A stretch of DNA of 5,207 nucleotides from positions 1 to 5,207 of the forward strand of contig SLIS01000139.1 in NCBI GenBank assembly GCA_007135505.1, written 5' to 3'. Below, in pieces: positions 1 to 5,160 of the stretch. The DNA comes from Halovivax sp. GTDB lineage: Archaea > Halobacteriota > Halobacteria > Halobacteriales > Natrialbaceae. Positions within the stretch are counted from its first letter, which is position 1. Each line of letters opens with the position of its first letter. Below the pieces are notes generated by a model. It was not told where the DNA came from. It saw only the letters and a program-made list of their open reading frames with translations, and searched no databases. A program made the translations under genes and the position numbers.

Positions 1-735
1 GTCGCTAGCAGCGCCGACGCCGGCGATCCGAACCCGCCGGTCCGTGTATCGTTCGACGACGTCCTCACTGGCGAGCAAGACGGTCGCCGCGCCGTCCGAG
101 GTCGGACAGCAGTGATAGAGGTTCAGCGGATCGGCGACCGTCGGTGCCTCGACCGCGTCCTCGAGCGAGCAGGTAAATCCGAGGTGGGCTTTCGGGTTCT
201 TCGCCCCGTTCGCGTGGTTCTTCACCGCGATTTCGGAGAGGTGTTCGGGCGTCGCATCGTAGGCGTCGAAGTAGGCGCTCGCGAGCTGTGCGTAGACGCC
301 CGCGAACGTGGTTCCCGCGGTTCGTTCCCACTCGGTCTCGCCGCTGACGCCGAGCCAGTACTTCGTGACGTCACCCGAGAGGTCGGTCATCTGTTCGAAC
401 CCGCCCGCCAGGACGACGTCGGCCATTCCGGACCGAATCGCCTGGACGGCTTGCCTGACGGCGTAACCGCCAGCAGCACAGGCGTTCTCGATCCGGCTGC
501 ACGGCGTCCCGTGTAGTCCGACGTGCTCGGTGACGGCCGGCCCGGCGAGACCGAGTTGGCGGCCGCCGACGCCGAGCGTTCCCACGAACGATTCGTCGAT
601 AGCGGACGGATCGATCCCCCGTGGAACCGACGCGCACGTCCGCTCGTACGCCGTCGCGAAGAGCGATCGGTAGCTCTCGTCCGGAAACCCGCCGAAAGCG
701 GTCTGCCCGGCGCCGATCACGTAGACGTCCTTCAT
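1..735 (-). CDS. Thiolase family protein (acetyl-CoA C-acyltransferase type), 3' end outside window
   Basis: My own translation of the minus strand from the ATG at 735 stays open to base 1, giving 245 N-terminal residues of a protein that is normally about 385 residues long. It opens with the thiolase beta-strand MKDVYVIGAGQTAFG and carries the nucleophile motif ENACAAGG with Cys86. Further on are the family signatures LAGGFEQMT (about 109-117), KNHANGAKNPKAH (about 167-179) and DPLNLYHCCPTSDGAA (about 199-214). The HDxF and GHP catalytic loops should lie in the missing C-terminal part. Thiolases condense or cleave acyl-CoA through an acyl-Cys intermediate in the cytoplasm; the chain length preferred here cannot be told. 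The sequence style is that of the archaeal SCP-x-like thiolases that often pair with a DUF35 protein, so such a gene may follow beyond base 1. An in-frame ATG at 741 is less likely because it lies only one base from the GGAGG. Confidence 0.93.
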   Translation of the reverse strand, partial: MKDVYVIGAGQTAFGGFPDESYRSLFATAYERTCASVPRGIDPSAIDESFVGTLGVGGRQLGLAGPAVTEHVGLHGTPCSRIENACAAGGYAVRQAVQAIRSGMADVVLAGGFEQMTDLSGDVTKYWLGVSGETEWERTAGTTFAGVYAQLASAYFDAYDATPEHLSEIAVKNHANGAKNPKAHLGFTCSLEDAVEAPTVADPLNLYHCCPTSDGAATVLLASEDVVERYTDRRVRIAGVGAASD

Positions 736-741
736 ACGCAT

Positions 742-748
742 ACCTCCC
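742..748 (-). promoter_or_regulatory. Shine-Dalgarno-like site for the leftward thiolase
   Basis: On the minus strand the sequence GGGAGGT precedes the ATG at 735 with about six to seven bases between. It matches the anti-Shine-Dalgarno end of haloarchaeal 16S rRNA and supports 735 over the in-frame ATG at 741. A competing reading is that the palindrome CAATATTG at 759-766 acts as the TATA element. That would place the transcript start almost on the start codon and make this purine run incidental. Confidence 0.5.
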
Positions 749-859
749 GTCGGGACCTCAATATTGCTTCGGACGAGGTCCGAACTCGATCGCGGCCCGA
801 AGCGAAGGTATGTCCGAGCCGGTCGAATGTCACCGAGAGACCGAACGACGCCGGTCCGT

Positions 860-877
860 CGATACCACCCTGTATCG
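860..877. promoter_or_regulatory. Perfect 6-bp-arm dyad, possible operator
   Basis: CGATAC, then six bases, then GTATCG: a perfect inverted repeat 18 bases long in the divergent intergenic region. It lies about 80 bases upstream of the rightward thiolase start and about 125 bases from the leftward start. The size and spacing fit a binding site for a dimeric helix-turn-helix regulator, but one copy alone is weak evidence and such dyads also arise by chance. Confidence 0.3.
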
Positions 878-906
878 GGGTGACGAGATCAGCGAGTTCT
901 GTTAGT

Positions 907-945
907 TCATTGACCGACACAGTTTAAACGGTCATTGATCGAGAC
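907..945. repeat. Two 14-bp imperfect direct repeats flanking the TATA box
   Basis: TCATTGACCGACAC (907-920) and TCATTGATCGAGAC (932-945) agree at 12 of 14 bases and repeat with a 25-bp period. The first copy sits just upstream of the TTTAAA box and the second sits between that box and the start codon. The same stretch also contains CACAGT (918-923) facing ACTGTG (944-949). Repeats straddling the TATA box are a common layout for archaeal operators, so binding by a regulator here would be expected to affect the rightward operon. That role is inference. Confidence 0.5.
923..928 (+). promoter_or_regulatory. TATA box of the Ser-type thiolase operon (TTTAAA)
   Basis: TTTAAA is centred about 26 bases before the A of the ATG at 952. 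That is the spacing expected for a haloarchaeal promoter whose transcript starts at or next to the start codon, and no GGAGG precedes this start, so a leaderless mRNA is likely. The element is part of the self-complementary GTTTAAAC and could also be read leftwards, which would give the other thiolase gene a leader of roughly 160 bases. Confidence 0.6.
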
Positions 946-951
946 TGTGGT

Positions 952-2109
952 ATGGAACGCGTGGCGATCATCGGGGCGTCGATGACACAGTTCGGAATGC
1001 GGGAGGCCTGGATCCGTGAGCTGCTCGTCGAAGCCGGCCGAGCCGGGCTCGAAGACGCCGGCGTCGGGGCCGAGAACGTCGAGCACCTGTACGTCTCGAA
1101 CATGGCCAGCGGCGAACTGGAGGGTCAGACCGGCATTTCGAACGCACTGGCACACGATCTCGGCGCCATACCGGCCTACACGGAACGCATCGACCAGACG
1201 AGCGCGAGCGGCGGCGCCGGGATCTACGCCGCGTGGCGATCCATCGCCAGTGGAGCGAGCGAACTGACGCTGCTGGTCGGCGGCGAGAAGATGACCCACC
1301 GGAGCACGCCGGAGGCAACGGACGTCATCGCCTCACTCACCCACCCCGCCGAGTACAAACACGGGGTAACGCTCCCGTCGTTCGCGGGACTGACTGCGCG
1401 CCACTACCTCGACCGGTACGACGCACCACGCGAGTCGCTCGCCAAAGTGGCGGCGAAGAACCACCGGAACGGCGTCGACAATCCGAAGGCACAGTTCCAG
1501 AAGGCGGTCGACGTCGAGACGATCCTCGAGTCGCCGATCGTAGCCGATCCGCTCCGGTTGTACGACTTCTGTCCCATCACGGATGGTTCGGCCGCGCTCG
1601 TCTTCTGTCCGGAATCGGTGGCTCGCGAATACACCGACGAGTACGTCGTCGTCGCGGGCGTCGACGGCGCAACCGATACGCACGTCGTCCACCAGCGTGC
1701 CGATCCGTCTCACATGGGCGCGGTGGCGACGAGCAGCGACGGCGCGTTCGAGATGAGCGGCTACGGTCCGGCGGACGTCGACGTCGCCGAACTCCACGAC
1801 ATGTTCACGATTCTCGAACTACTGCAGCTAGAGGCGCTCGGGTTCGCCGAACAGGGACAGGCGTGGAGGCTCGTCGAAGACGGCGAACTCGACCGGGAGA
1901 CGGGATCGCTGCCGGTCAATACCTCGGGCGGCCTCAAGTCGAAGGGCCACCCCCTTGGCGCAAGCGGCGTGGCACAGGCCGTCGAGATATACGAGCAACT
2001 GCTCGGTGAGGCCGGACCGAGACAGGTCGACGCCGACGTGGGGCTGTGCTGTAACGTCGGCGGATTCGGAAATTGCGTGACGACGACCATCCTGGAGGGG
2101 CCGGCATGA
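952..2109 (+). CDS. Thiolase-family protein with Ser in place of the nucleophilic Cys
   Basis: This is a full-length (385 aa) thiolase-fold protein of the SCP-x/archaeal type. It begins MERVAIIGASMTQFG, and the family block KNHRNGVDNPKAQ is at about 169-181. The usual nucleophile motif appears as IDQTSASGG. Aligned without gaps to RIENACAAGG of the neighbouring thiolase, Ser84 (AGC, 1201-1203) takes the place of Cys86. Other catalytic loops remain: LHDMF with His282, NTSGG at 323-327 and GHP with His333. Near the C-terminus GLCCNVGG replaces the more usual HN-type motif. The protein should still bind acyl-CoA, but standard acyl-Cys thiolysis looks unlikely. Hydrolytic, decarboxylative or aldolase-type chemistry is possible; Ltp2, the steroid side-chain aldolase, is a known thiolase-fold/DUF35 precedent. 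The gene overlaps the DUF35 gene by four bases. The start follows a well-spaced TATA box. Family is certain; reaction is unknown. Confidence 0.93.
   Translation: MERVAIIGASMTQFGMREAWIRELLVEAGRAGLEDAGVGAENVEHLYVSNMASGELEGQTGISNALAHDLGAIPAYTERIDQTSASGGAGIYAAWRSIASGASELTLLVGGEKMTHRSTPEATDVIASLTHPAEYKHGVTLPSFAGLTARHYLDRYDAPRESLAKVAAKNHRNGVDNPKAQFQKAVDVETILESPIVADPLRLYDFCPITDGSAALVFCPESVAREYTDEYVVVAGVDGATDTHVVHQRADPSHMGAVATSSDGAFEMSGYGPADVDVAELHDMFTILELLQLEALGFAEQGQAWRLVEDGELDRETGSLPVNTSGGLKSKGHPLGASGVAQAVEIYEQLLGEAGPRQVDADVGLCCNVGGFGNCVTTTILEGPA
2094..2100 (+). promoter_or_regulatory. Shine-Dalgarno site inside the thiolase 3' end
   Basis: GGAGGGG lies seven bases ahead of the ATG at 2106, within the last codons of the upstream gene. 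It selects 2106 as the start of the DUF35 gene over the in-frame TTG at 2073 and the ATG at 2142. Together with the ATGA overlap it indicates translational coupling. Confidence 0.65.
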
Positions 2110-2507
2110 CCGGGAACGGAACCGACGACGAGGGCGCGTCGATGGACGCGGTCAGGTACGAGGACGGATCGATCGAGTATCCCGGCCATCCCGTCGGCCC
2201 CGACGGTACCGAACCCGTCGAGACGATCGATCTGAGCGAGTACACGGGGGAGATCGTCACCTGGACGACGAGTATGGCGCCGCCACCAGGTGTCAGGGAG
2301 CCCAATACGCTCGCCATCGTCCAGTTCGACGTCGACGGTGAAAGGGTCCGTGCACTCGGACAGGTGACGACCGACGAAATCGACGTCGGCGATGCCGTCC
2401 GACCGGTTTACGCCGAGGAACTTCGCGATCCCGAGGCCGGAATTAGAATCGCGGAGAGCCAGGACTGGGACGGATATCGGTTCGCGCCAGTCGAAGACAC
2501 CGACTGA
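2106..2507 (+). CDS. DUF35-type OB-fold protein lacking the zinc ribbon (thiolase partner)
   Basis: A 133-residue acidic protein whose ATG overlaps the thiolase stop as ATGA. Its central and C-terminal part fits the DUF35 OB-fold: a strand with EIVTWTTS (49-56), then PPGVREPNTLAIVQFDVDG (60-78), VRALGQV (81-87) and the closing element VGDAVRPVYAEE (94-105). DUF35 proteins usually carry an N-terminal rubredoxin-like ribbon with four cysteines. This one has no cysteine anywhere, and that place is taken by a short segment containing YPGHPVGPDG (25-34). DUF35 subunits bind thiolase-fold enzymes and help shape or bridge their acyl-CoA sites, so the natural partner is the Ser-type thiolase upstream. 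Homologues as I remember them begin near MDAVRYEDG, so the true start could be 2142, but the ribosome site favours 2106. Role beyond partner subunit is unknown. Confidence 0.85.
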   Translation: MTGNGTDDEGASMDAVRYEDGSIEYPGHPVGPDGTEPVETIDLSEYTGEIVTWTTSMAPPPGVREPNTLAIVQFDVDGERVRALGQVTTDEIDVGDAVRPVYAEELRDPEAGIRIAESQDWDGYRFAPVEDTD

Positions 2508-2608
2508 GCGGCCCGCTCGCGATCGACTGACCCGTTGGTCTTGCCGATCGTTGTTCCCTCCCGACGTGAACCTCGATCCGAGTGGAACCGTGGGGCAACT
2601 GGATACGT
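2508..2608. other. Convergent intergenic spacer, nothing clear
   Basis: About 100 bases separate the converging ends of the DUF35 gene and the leftward hypothetical gene. I see only a weak 4-bp stem (GACC-CGTT-GGTC at 2529-2540) and no T-run convincing enough to call a terminator on either strand. Confidence 0.4.
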
Positions 2609-3454
2609 TCACTCGCTACTCTCGGATCCAGCGTCCGTCGAATCCTCGCCGGTACCGTTCCGCTCGGAATCGCCCCGTTTCGGTTCAGCATCGTCACCCG
2701 TGTCGGTCGAATCGCCGTCCGTGTCGCCATTTGTTTCAGGAGCGCCGCTCTCCCTCGCGCCCGTCTTCGCGTCTCGATCGGCCGACGCTTCGCTGTCAGG
2801 TGTCACATCCTGGTCGGATTCGTCCGATCGATACTGGTCGCGCAGCGTCTGGAGTTCGGCCTCGACGTCGATGGCCGTGTCGTCCGGTTCGGAGGACCGA
2901 GCTGGAACGTTGCCGCCGTTCGAATCGCCAGCGTCCACCTCGGAATCGTCGGTCGAATCCGTCAGGTCGTCGATTTCGATCTCGTATCCGTCGGCGGGTG
3001 CCGAGTCAGATGGAGTCGGCTCCATCTTCGCGAGTCGCCGTTCGAGCTCCTCGTACAGCGACTGGGTCCGGTCGAGCGCCGTCTCGACGCGCTCGTCGTC
3101 TCCCGATTCGAGCCGACTGCGCAGTTGCTCCAGGGTCTTGCCGAGTTGTTCGAGCGCCGCTTCCTGACCCGTCGTGGCCCGTCGGGTGAGCGGCCCGGTC
3201 GTCGGTTTGCGGGATCGAATCGATCGTTCGCCACGAACGAGGCGGGTTCCGTACTGCAACGCCTCGAGCAACCGAATCTGCGCCTCGAGGATCGAGATGA
3301 GGGTCGGTATTGCTACCTCGTCCGTCGCACGAAGTAGCTCGACGGTTCGGGGCGGACGGAGTCCGGACCGACGGTCCGCCGCCAGCAACTCGCCGAGTCG
3401 GTCCACCGAAGCGGCGAGTTCGGAGAGTGCCGCCGCGAGTTCGTCGTCGCTCAT
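2609..3454 (-). CDS. Haloarchaeal hypothetical protein, helical N-terminus and long acidic tail
   Basis: A 281-residue protein with no known function. The N-terminal third is helical: MSDDELAAALSEL, then a distinctive block RPPRTVELLRATDEVAIP (33-50) running into TLISILEAQIRLLEALQ (51-67). A basic linker (about 71-95) follows, then a likely coiled coil (about 97-145, EALEQLGKT-like heptads and YEELERRLAKME). From about 148 to the end it is Asp/Glu/Ser/Thr-rich, low complexity and probably disordered. No signal peptide or membrane span is seen. The N-terminal block resembles a haloarchaea-only family that I recall as DUF7547; that number is from memory. Start choice is uncertain: the same frame has GTG at 3478 and ATG at 3475. 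I prefer 3454 because MSDDEL looks like the family start and a GGAGGAG lies upstream. A scaffold or regulatory role is possible but unsupported. Confidence 0.75.
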   Translation of the reverse strand: MSDDELAAALSELAASVDRLGELLAADRRSGLRPPRTVELLRATDEVAIPTLISILEAQIRLLEALQYGTRLVRGERSIRSRKPTTGPLTRRATTGQEAALEQLGKTLEQLRSRLESGDDERVETALDRTQSLYEELERRLAKMEPTPSDSAPADGYEIEIDDLTDSTDDSEVDAGDSNGGNVPARSSEPDDTAIDVEAELQTLRDQYRSDESDQDVTPDSEASADRDAKTGARESGAPETNGDTDGDSTDTGDDAEPKRGDSERNGTGEDSTDAGSESSE

Positions 3455-3466
3455 GTCGAAGTAGTA

Positions 3467-3473
3467 CTCCTCC
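3467..3473 (-). promoter_or_regulatory. GGAGGAG ribosome site that bears on the start of the leftward hypothetical gene
   Basis: On the minus strand GGAGGAG is followed by 12 bases and then the ATG at 3454. The spacing is longer than ideal, but the match is strong. The alternative starts at 3475 and 3478 have no comparable site and no TATA box at leaderless distance, and would place this motif inside the coding region. Confidence 0.4.
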
Positions 3474-3554
3474 ATCACGAAAAATGAGTGGGTCCATCCT
3501 GAAGCGACCGATCCGCTCGGTCGCCGCGAGCCGGTCCCGACAAGTAGCGTTGAT

Positions 3555-3600
3555 CGTTATTAATAGATGATTTTACGGCCATAATTATTATTTGTAAGGG
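3555..3600. promoter_or_regulatory. AT-rich divergent promoter region
   Basis: This short stretch is sharply AT-rich in a GC-rich window. It contains the perfect palindrome TATTAATA (3558-3565) and the run ATAATTATTATTTG (3581-3594). The second run lies about 25-35 bases before the ATG at 3619, the right place for a TATA element giving a nearly leaderless transcript of the rightward gene. Read leftwards, TATTAATA could drive the hypothetical gene with a leader of some 55-75 bases, in keeping with its GGAGGAG site. Confidence 0.55.
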
Positions 3601-3618
3601 TATTGTTCCTCATATCGA

Positions 3619-4275
3619 ATGGGAAGCAAGCTGGGGGGCGGGACGGCCAAAGGAGTCCCTTTCGTCCGGACCCTGGGGGCGCTCAAGCGGCGGGGAAGCA
3701 ACGTACTCGTCGTCGGAGGTGGTTCGTGCGAGCCACACGAGACGGTTTGCGAGCGGTTCATGGGTGACGACTCGCGAGTCAGTCGACGTCGGCTCGTCGT
3801 CTCGACGAATCCGGAGTGCGTTCGTGGCCACGAATCGTGCCGGACCGAGCGGCGAAAGATTCTGTTGCTGACTGACGACCGGACGGCTGGCGAACTCGCC
3901 GACGACGATCGTCTTGCCCGCATCTCGCACCTCGACGCGCTCGCCGCGGCGTTTCTCGAGACGGTCGACGAGTTCGAAGCGGACTCGCCCCTCGACCCGT
4001 CCGAACTACGGGTCTGCGTGGACTCGGTTTCGGAACTGCTAGACGCTTACGACACCGAGAACGTCTTTCGACTGCTACACGCCATGACTACTCGCATCAG
4101 GCGGAGTCGAGGGATGGGACACTTTCACTTGCCGATCGATCCGACCGACGAAGCCGTCAGGCTCTACGAGCCGCTGTTCGACGCCGTCATCACTCTGCGG
4201 ACTAACGGGGAGCGAGTCGAACATCGCTGGAATCTTCGCGACCGAGAGAGGAAATCCGGCTGGATCTCGCTGTAG
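3619..4275 (+). CDS. HTR-like / DUF7504-type haloarchaeal protein
   Basis: A 218-residue protein that I recognise as the haloarchaeal family often labelled HTR-like or DUF7504; its biochemical role is unknown to me. The order of elements recalls a RecA/KaiC fold: LKRRGSNVLVVG (22-33) as first strand, a central strand KILLLTDD (80-87), the Walker-B-like strand LRVCVDSVSELLD (130-142), then a helix and the signature RGMGHFHLPID (164-174), closing with HRWNLRDRERKSGWISL (202-218). The position of a Walker A loop reads GGGSCEPHETVC, with no GKT/GKS, so ATP binding in the usual way is unlikely. Five cysteines (37, 44, 67, 74, 133) are many for a haloarchaeal cytoplasmic protein. No transmembrane segment is visible. 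Members of this family, as I recall, often occur near signal-transduction genes, but none is present here. It is probably a single-gene transcript given its own promoter and the hairpin downstream. Confidence 0.85.
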   Translation: MGSKLGGGTAKGVPFVRTLGALKRRGSNVLVVGGGSCEPHETVCERFMGDDSRVSRRRLVVSTNPECVRGHESCRTERRKILLLTDDRTAGELADDDRLARISHLDALAAAFLETVDEFEADSPLDPSELRVCVDSVSELLDAYDTENVFRLLHAMTTRIRRSRGMGHFHLPIDPTDEAVRLYEPLFDAVITLRTNGERVEHRWNLRDRERKSGWISL

Positions 4276-4293
4276 CCGACGGGGCGGATCGGT

Positions 4294-4324
4294 GGGCTCG
4301 GGATCGAACTCCCGCCCAGATTTT
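4294..4324 (+). terminator. Hairpin with T-run after the HTR-like gene
   Basis: CGGGA (4299-4303) and TCCCG (4310-4314) form a perfect 5-bp stem around a six-base loop. GGG (4294-4296) and CCC (4315-4317) extend it past a two-base bulge, and TTTT follows at 4321-4324. It begins 19 bases after the stop codon. Archaeal termination depends mainly on T-runs, so the hairpin may be secondary, but the placement suits a 3' end that isolates this gene from the next one. Confidence 0.4.
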
Positions 4325-4330
4325 CGAACC

Positions 4331-4337
4331 CTATTAG
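4331..4337 (+). promoter_or_regulatory. TATA-like element for the aspartoacylase-like gene
   Basis: CTATTAG is centred about 29 bases before the ATG at 4363, close to leaderless-promoter distance. No GGAGG precedes this start. The bases TGTATACG (4351-4358) nearer the gene contain a short palindrome but sit too close to serve as the TATA box for this start. Confidence 0.45.
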
Positions 4338-4362
4338 TGTCCGAACGTACTGTATACGCCAA

Positions 4363-5160
4363 ATGAGGGTGGCACAGTTGGGATCCGGAGAACCGTCGAT
4401 CGCCCTGGTTGGGGGCATTCACGGAGACGAACCCTGCGGCGTCAACGCGATCGAGCAACTACTCGCGGAATCGCCGACAGTGTCTCGACCGGTCAAGCTC
4501 GTCGTCGCGAACGAGCGAGCGATCGAAGCCGGCACGAGATACGTCGACGAGGACCTAAACCGTGCGTTCCCCGGCGAGCGCGACGGCCCCACTCACGAAC
4601 AGCGACTCGCCGCTCGACTCGTCGACGAGCTCGAGGGCTGTCTCGTCTGTTCGATGCACTCGACACAGAGTCACGCGACCCCGTTCGCGATCGTCGACGA
4701 GGTGAGCGAGACCGCACGCGAGATCTGCCCACGTCTGCCCATCACGGCACTCGTCGAGACGGGGGCGTTCGCCCAGGGTCGGCTCGTCACCGGCGCGGAG
4801 ACGATCGAAGTCGAGTGTGGGCTGCAGGGATCGGAGACGGCGACGGCTAACGCCCATCGGCTCGCACGGGCCTTTCTCACCGCCACCGGGGTGATTCCGG
4901 CCGATTCCGACACGCGTTCACTACCGGTCTACAGACTGGTCGACACGATCGCGAAGGCGGTGGCCGATCGATACGAGATCTTCGTCGACAACTTCGATCG
5001 GGTCGAGGCAGGGACCCCGTTCGCGGCGGTCGACGGCGACGTTCGAACCGCCGACGAGCCGTTTTACCCGGTGCTCGTCTCGCCCAACGGCTACGAAGAC
5101 GTCTTCGGTTACGCAGCCGAGAAGCGAGGCGTGCTCGATCGCTCGCCGACGAGTACCTGA
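4363..5160 (+). CDS. Succinylglutamate desuccinylase/aspartoacylase-like zinc hydrolase (M14 fold)
   Basis: A complete 265-residue member of the AstE/AspA branch of M14 metallo-carboxypeptidase-fold enzymes, which cleave acyl groups from N-acyl amino acids in the cytoplasm. The zinc ligands are visible as GGIHGDEP (His20, Glu23) and SMHST (His99). The substrate-binding block DEDLNRAFPG gives Asn66 and Arg67, with Arg59 shortly before it. The expected general base is Glu151 in VECG. The C-terminal part (about 185-265) fits the small beta domain of the family. All catalytic residues seem present, so it should be active, but the substrate cannot be read: N-acetylaspartate, N-succinylglutamate or another acyl-amino acid are options. 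No arginine succinyltransferase pathway genes are in the window, which argues against a simple AstE label. The residue two before the third zinc ligand, often Asp (DxH), is Ser here. It has its own TATA-like element. Confidence 0.9.
   Translation: MRVAQLGSGEPSIALVGGIHGDEPCGVNAIEQLLAESPTVSRPVKLVVANERAIEAGTRYVDEDLNRAFPGERDGPTHEQRLAARLVDELEGCLVCSMHSTQSHATPFAIVDEVSETAREICPRLPITALVETGAFAQGRLVTGAETIEVECGLQGSETATANAHRLARAFLTATGVIPADSDTRSLPVYRLVDTIAKAVADRYEIFVDNFDRVEAGTPFAAVDGDVRTADEPFYPVLVSPNGYEDVFGYAAEKRGVLDRSPTST

Larger units (their letters stand above)
736..951. promoter_or_regulatory. Divergent promoter region between the two thiolase genes
   Basis: These 216 bases separate two divergently transcribed thiolase genes and must contain both promoters. 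From left to right they hold a GGAGG site for the leftward gene, a CAATATTG palindrome (759-766), a dyad CGATAC-N6-GTATCG (860-877), and a cluster around a GTTTAAAC palindrome (922-929) with repeats on both sides. The reading frame on the minus strand between 732 and 920 has weak third-position G/C preference and no recognisable motif, so I regard the interval as non-coding. No regulator gene is visible nearby. Confidence 0.7.

Noticed and set aside
732..920. Minus-strand 62-codon frame upstream of the leftward thiolase, starting GTG and ending in an ATGA overlap with its start codon
   Set aside because: The ATGA overlap is tempting, but third-position G/C preference is weak. The start codon lies against the TTTAAA element, so it would not be transcribed from it. 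No ribosome site or family motif is visible. I judge it a chance frame in a promoter region.
112..927. Plus-strand frames of 134 codons opposite the leftward thiolase
   Set aside because: They are antisense to a clear thiolase reading frame, have Arg/Val-rich composition typical of shadows in GC-rich DNA, and show no family motif.
1233..2009. Plus-strand 258-codon frame inside the Ser-type thiolase
   Set aside because: It is extremely Arg-rich (runs of RRRR), unlike acidic haloarchaeal proteins, and lies in another frame of a full-length thiolase.
2073..2105. TTG start giving a DUF35 protein 11 residues longer
   Set aside because: A rare start codon with no ribosome site; the ATG at 2106 has GGAGGGG at seven bases and the ATGA overlap.
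1761..2612. Minus-strand 283-codon frame across the thiolase and DUF35 genes
   Set aside because: It is antisense to two well-supported genes and its Ser/Arg-rich composition is that of a reverse shadow.
2535..3337. Plus-strand Ser-rich (210 codons) and 251-codon frames opposite the hypothetical gene
   Set aside because: The serine runs come from reading Asp/Glu/Ser codons of the acidic tail in reverse. The minus-strand frame has the haloarchaeal composition, a ribosome site and the family-like N-terminal motif.
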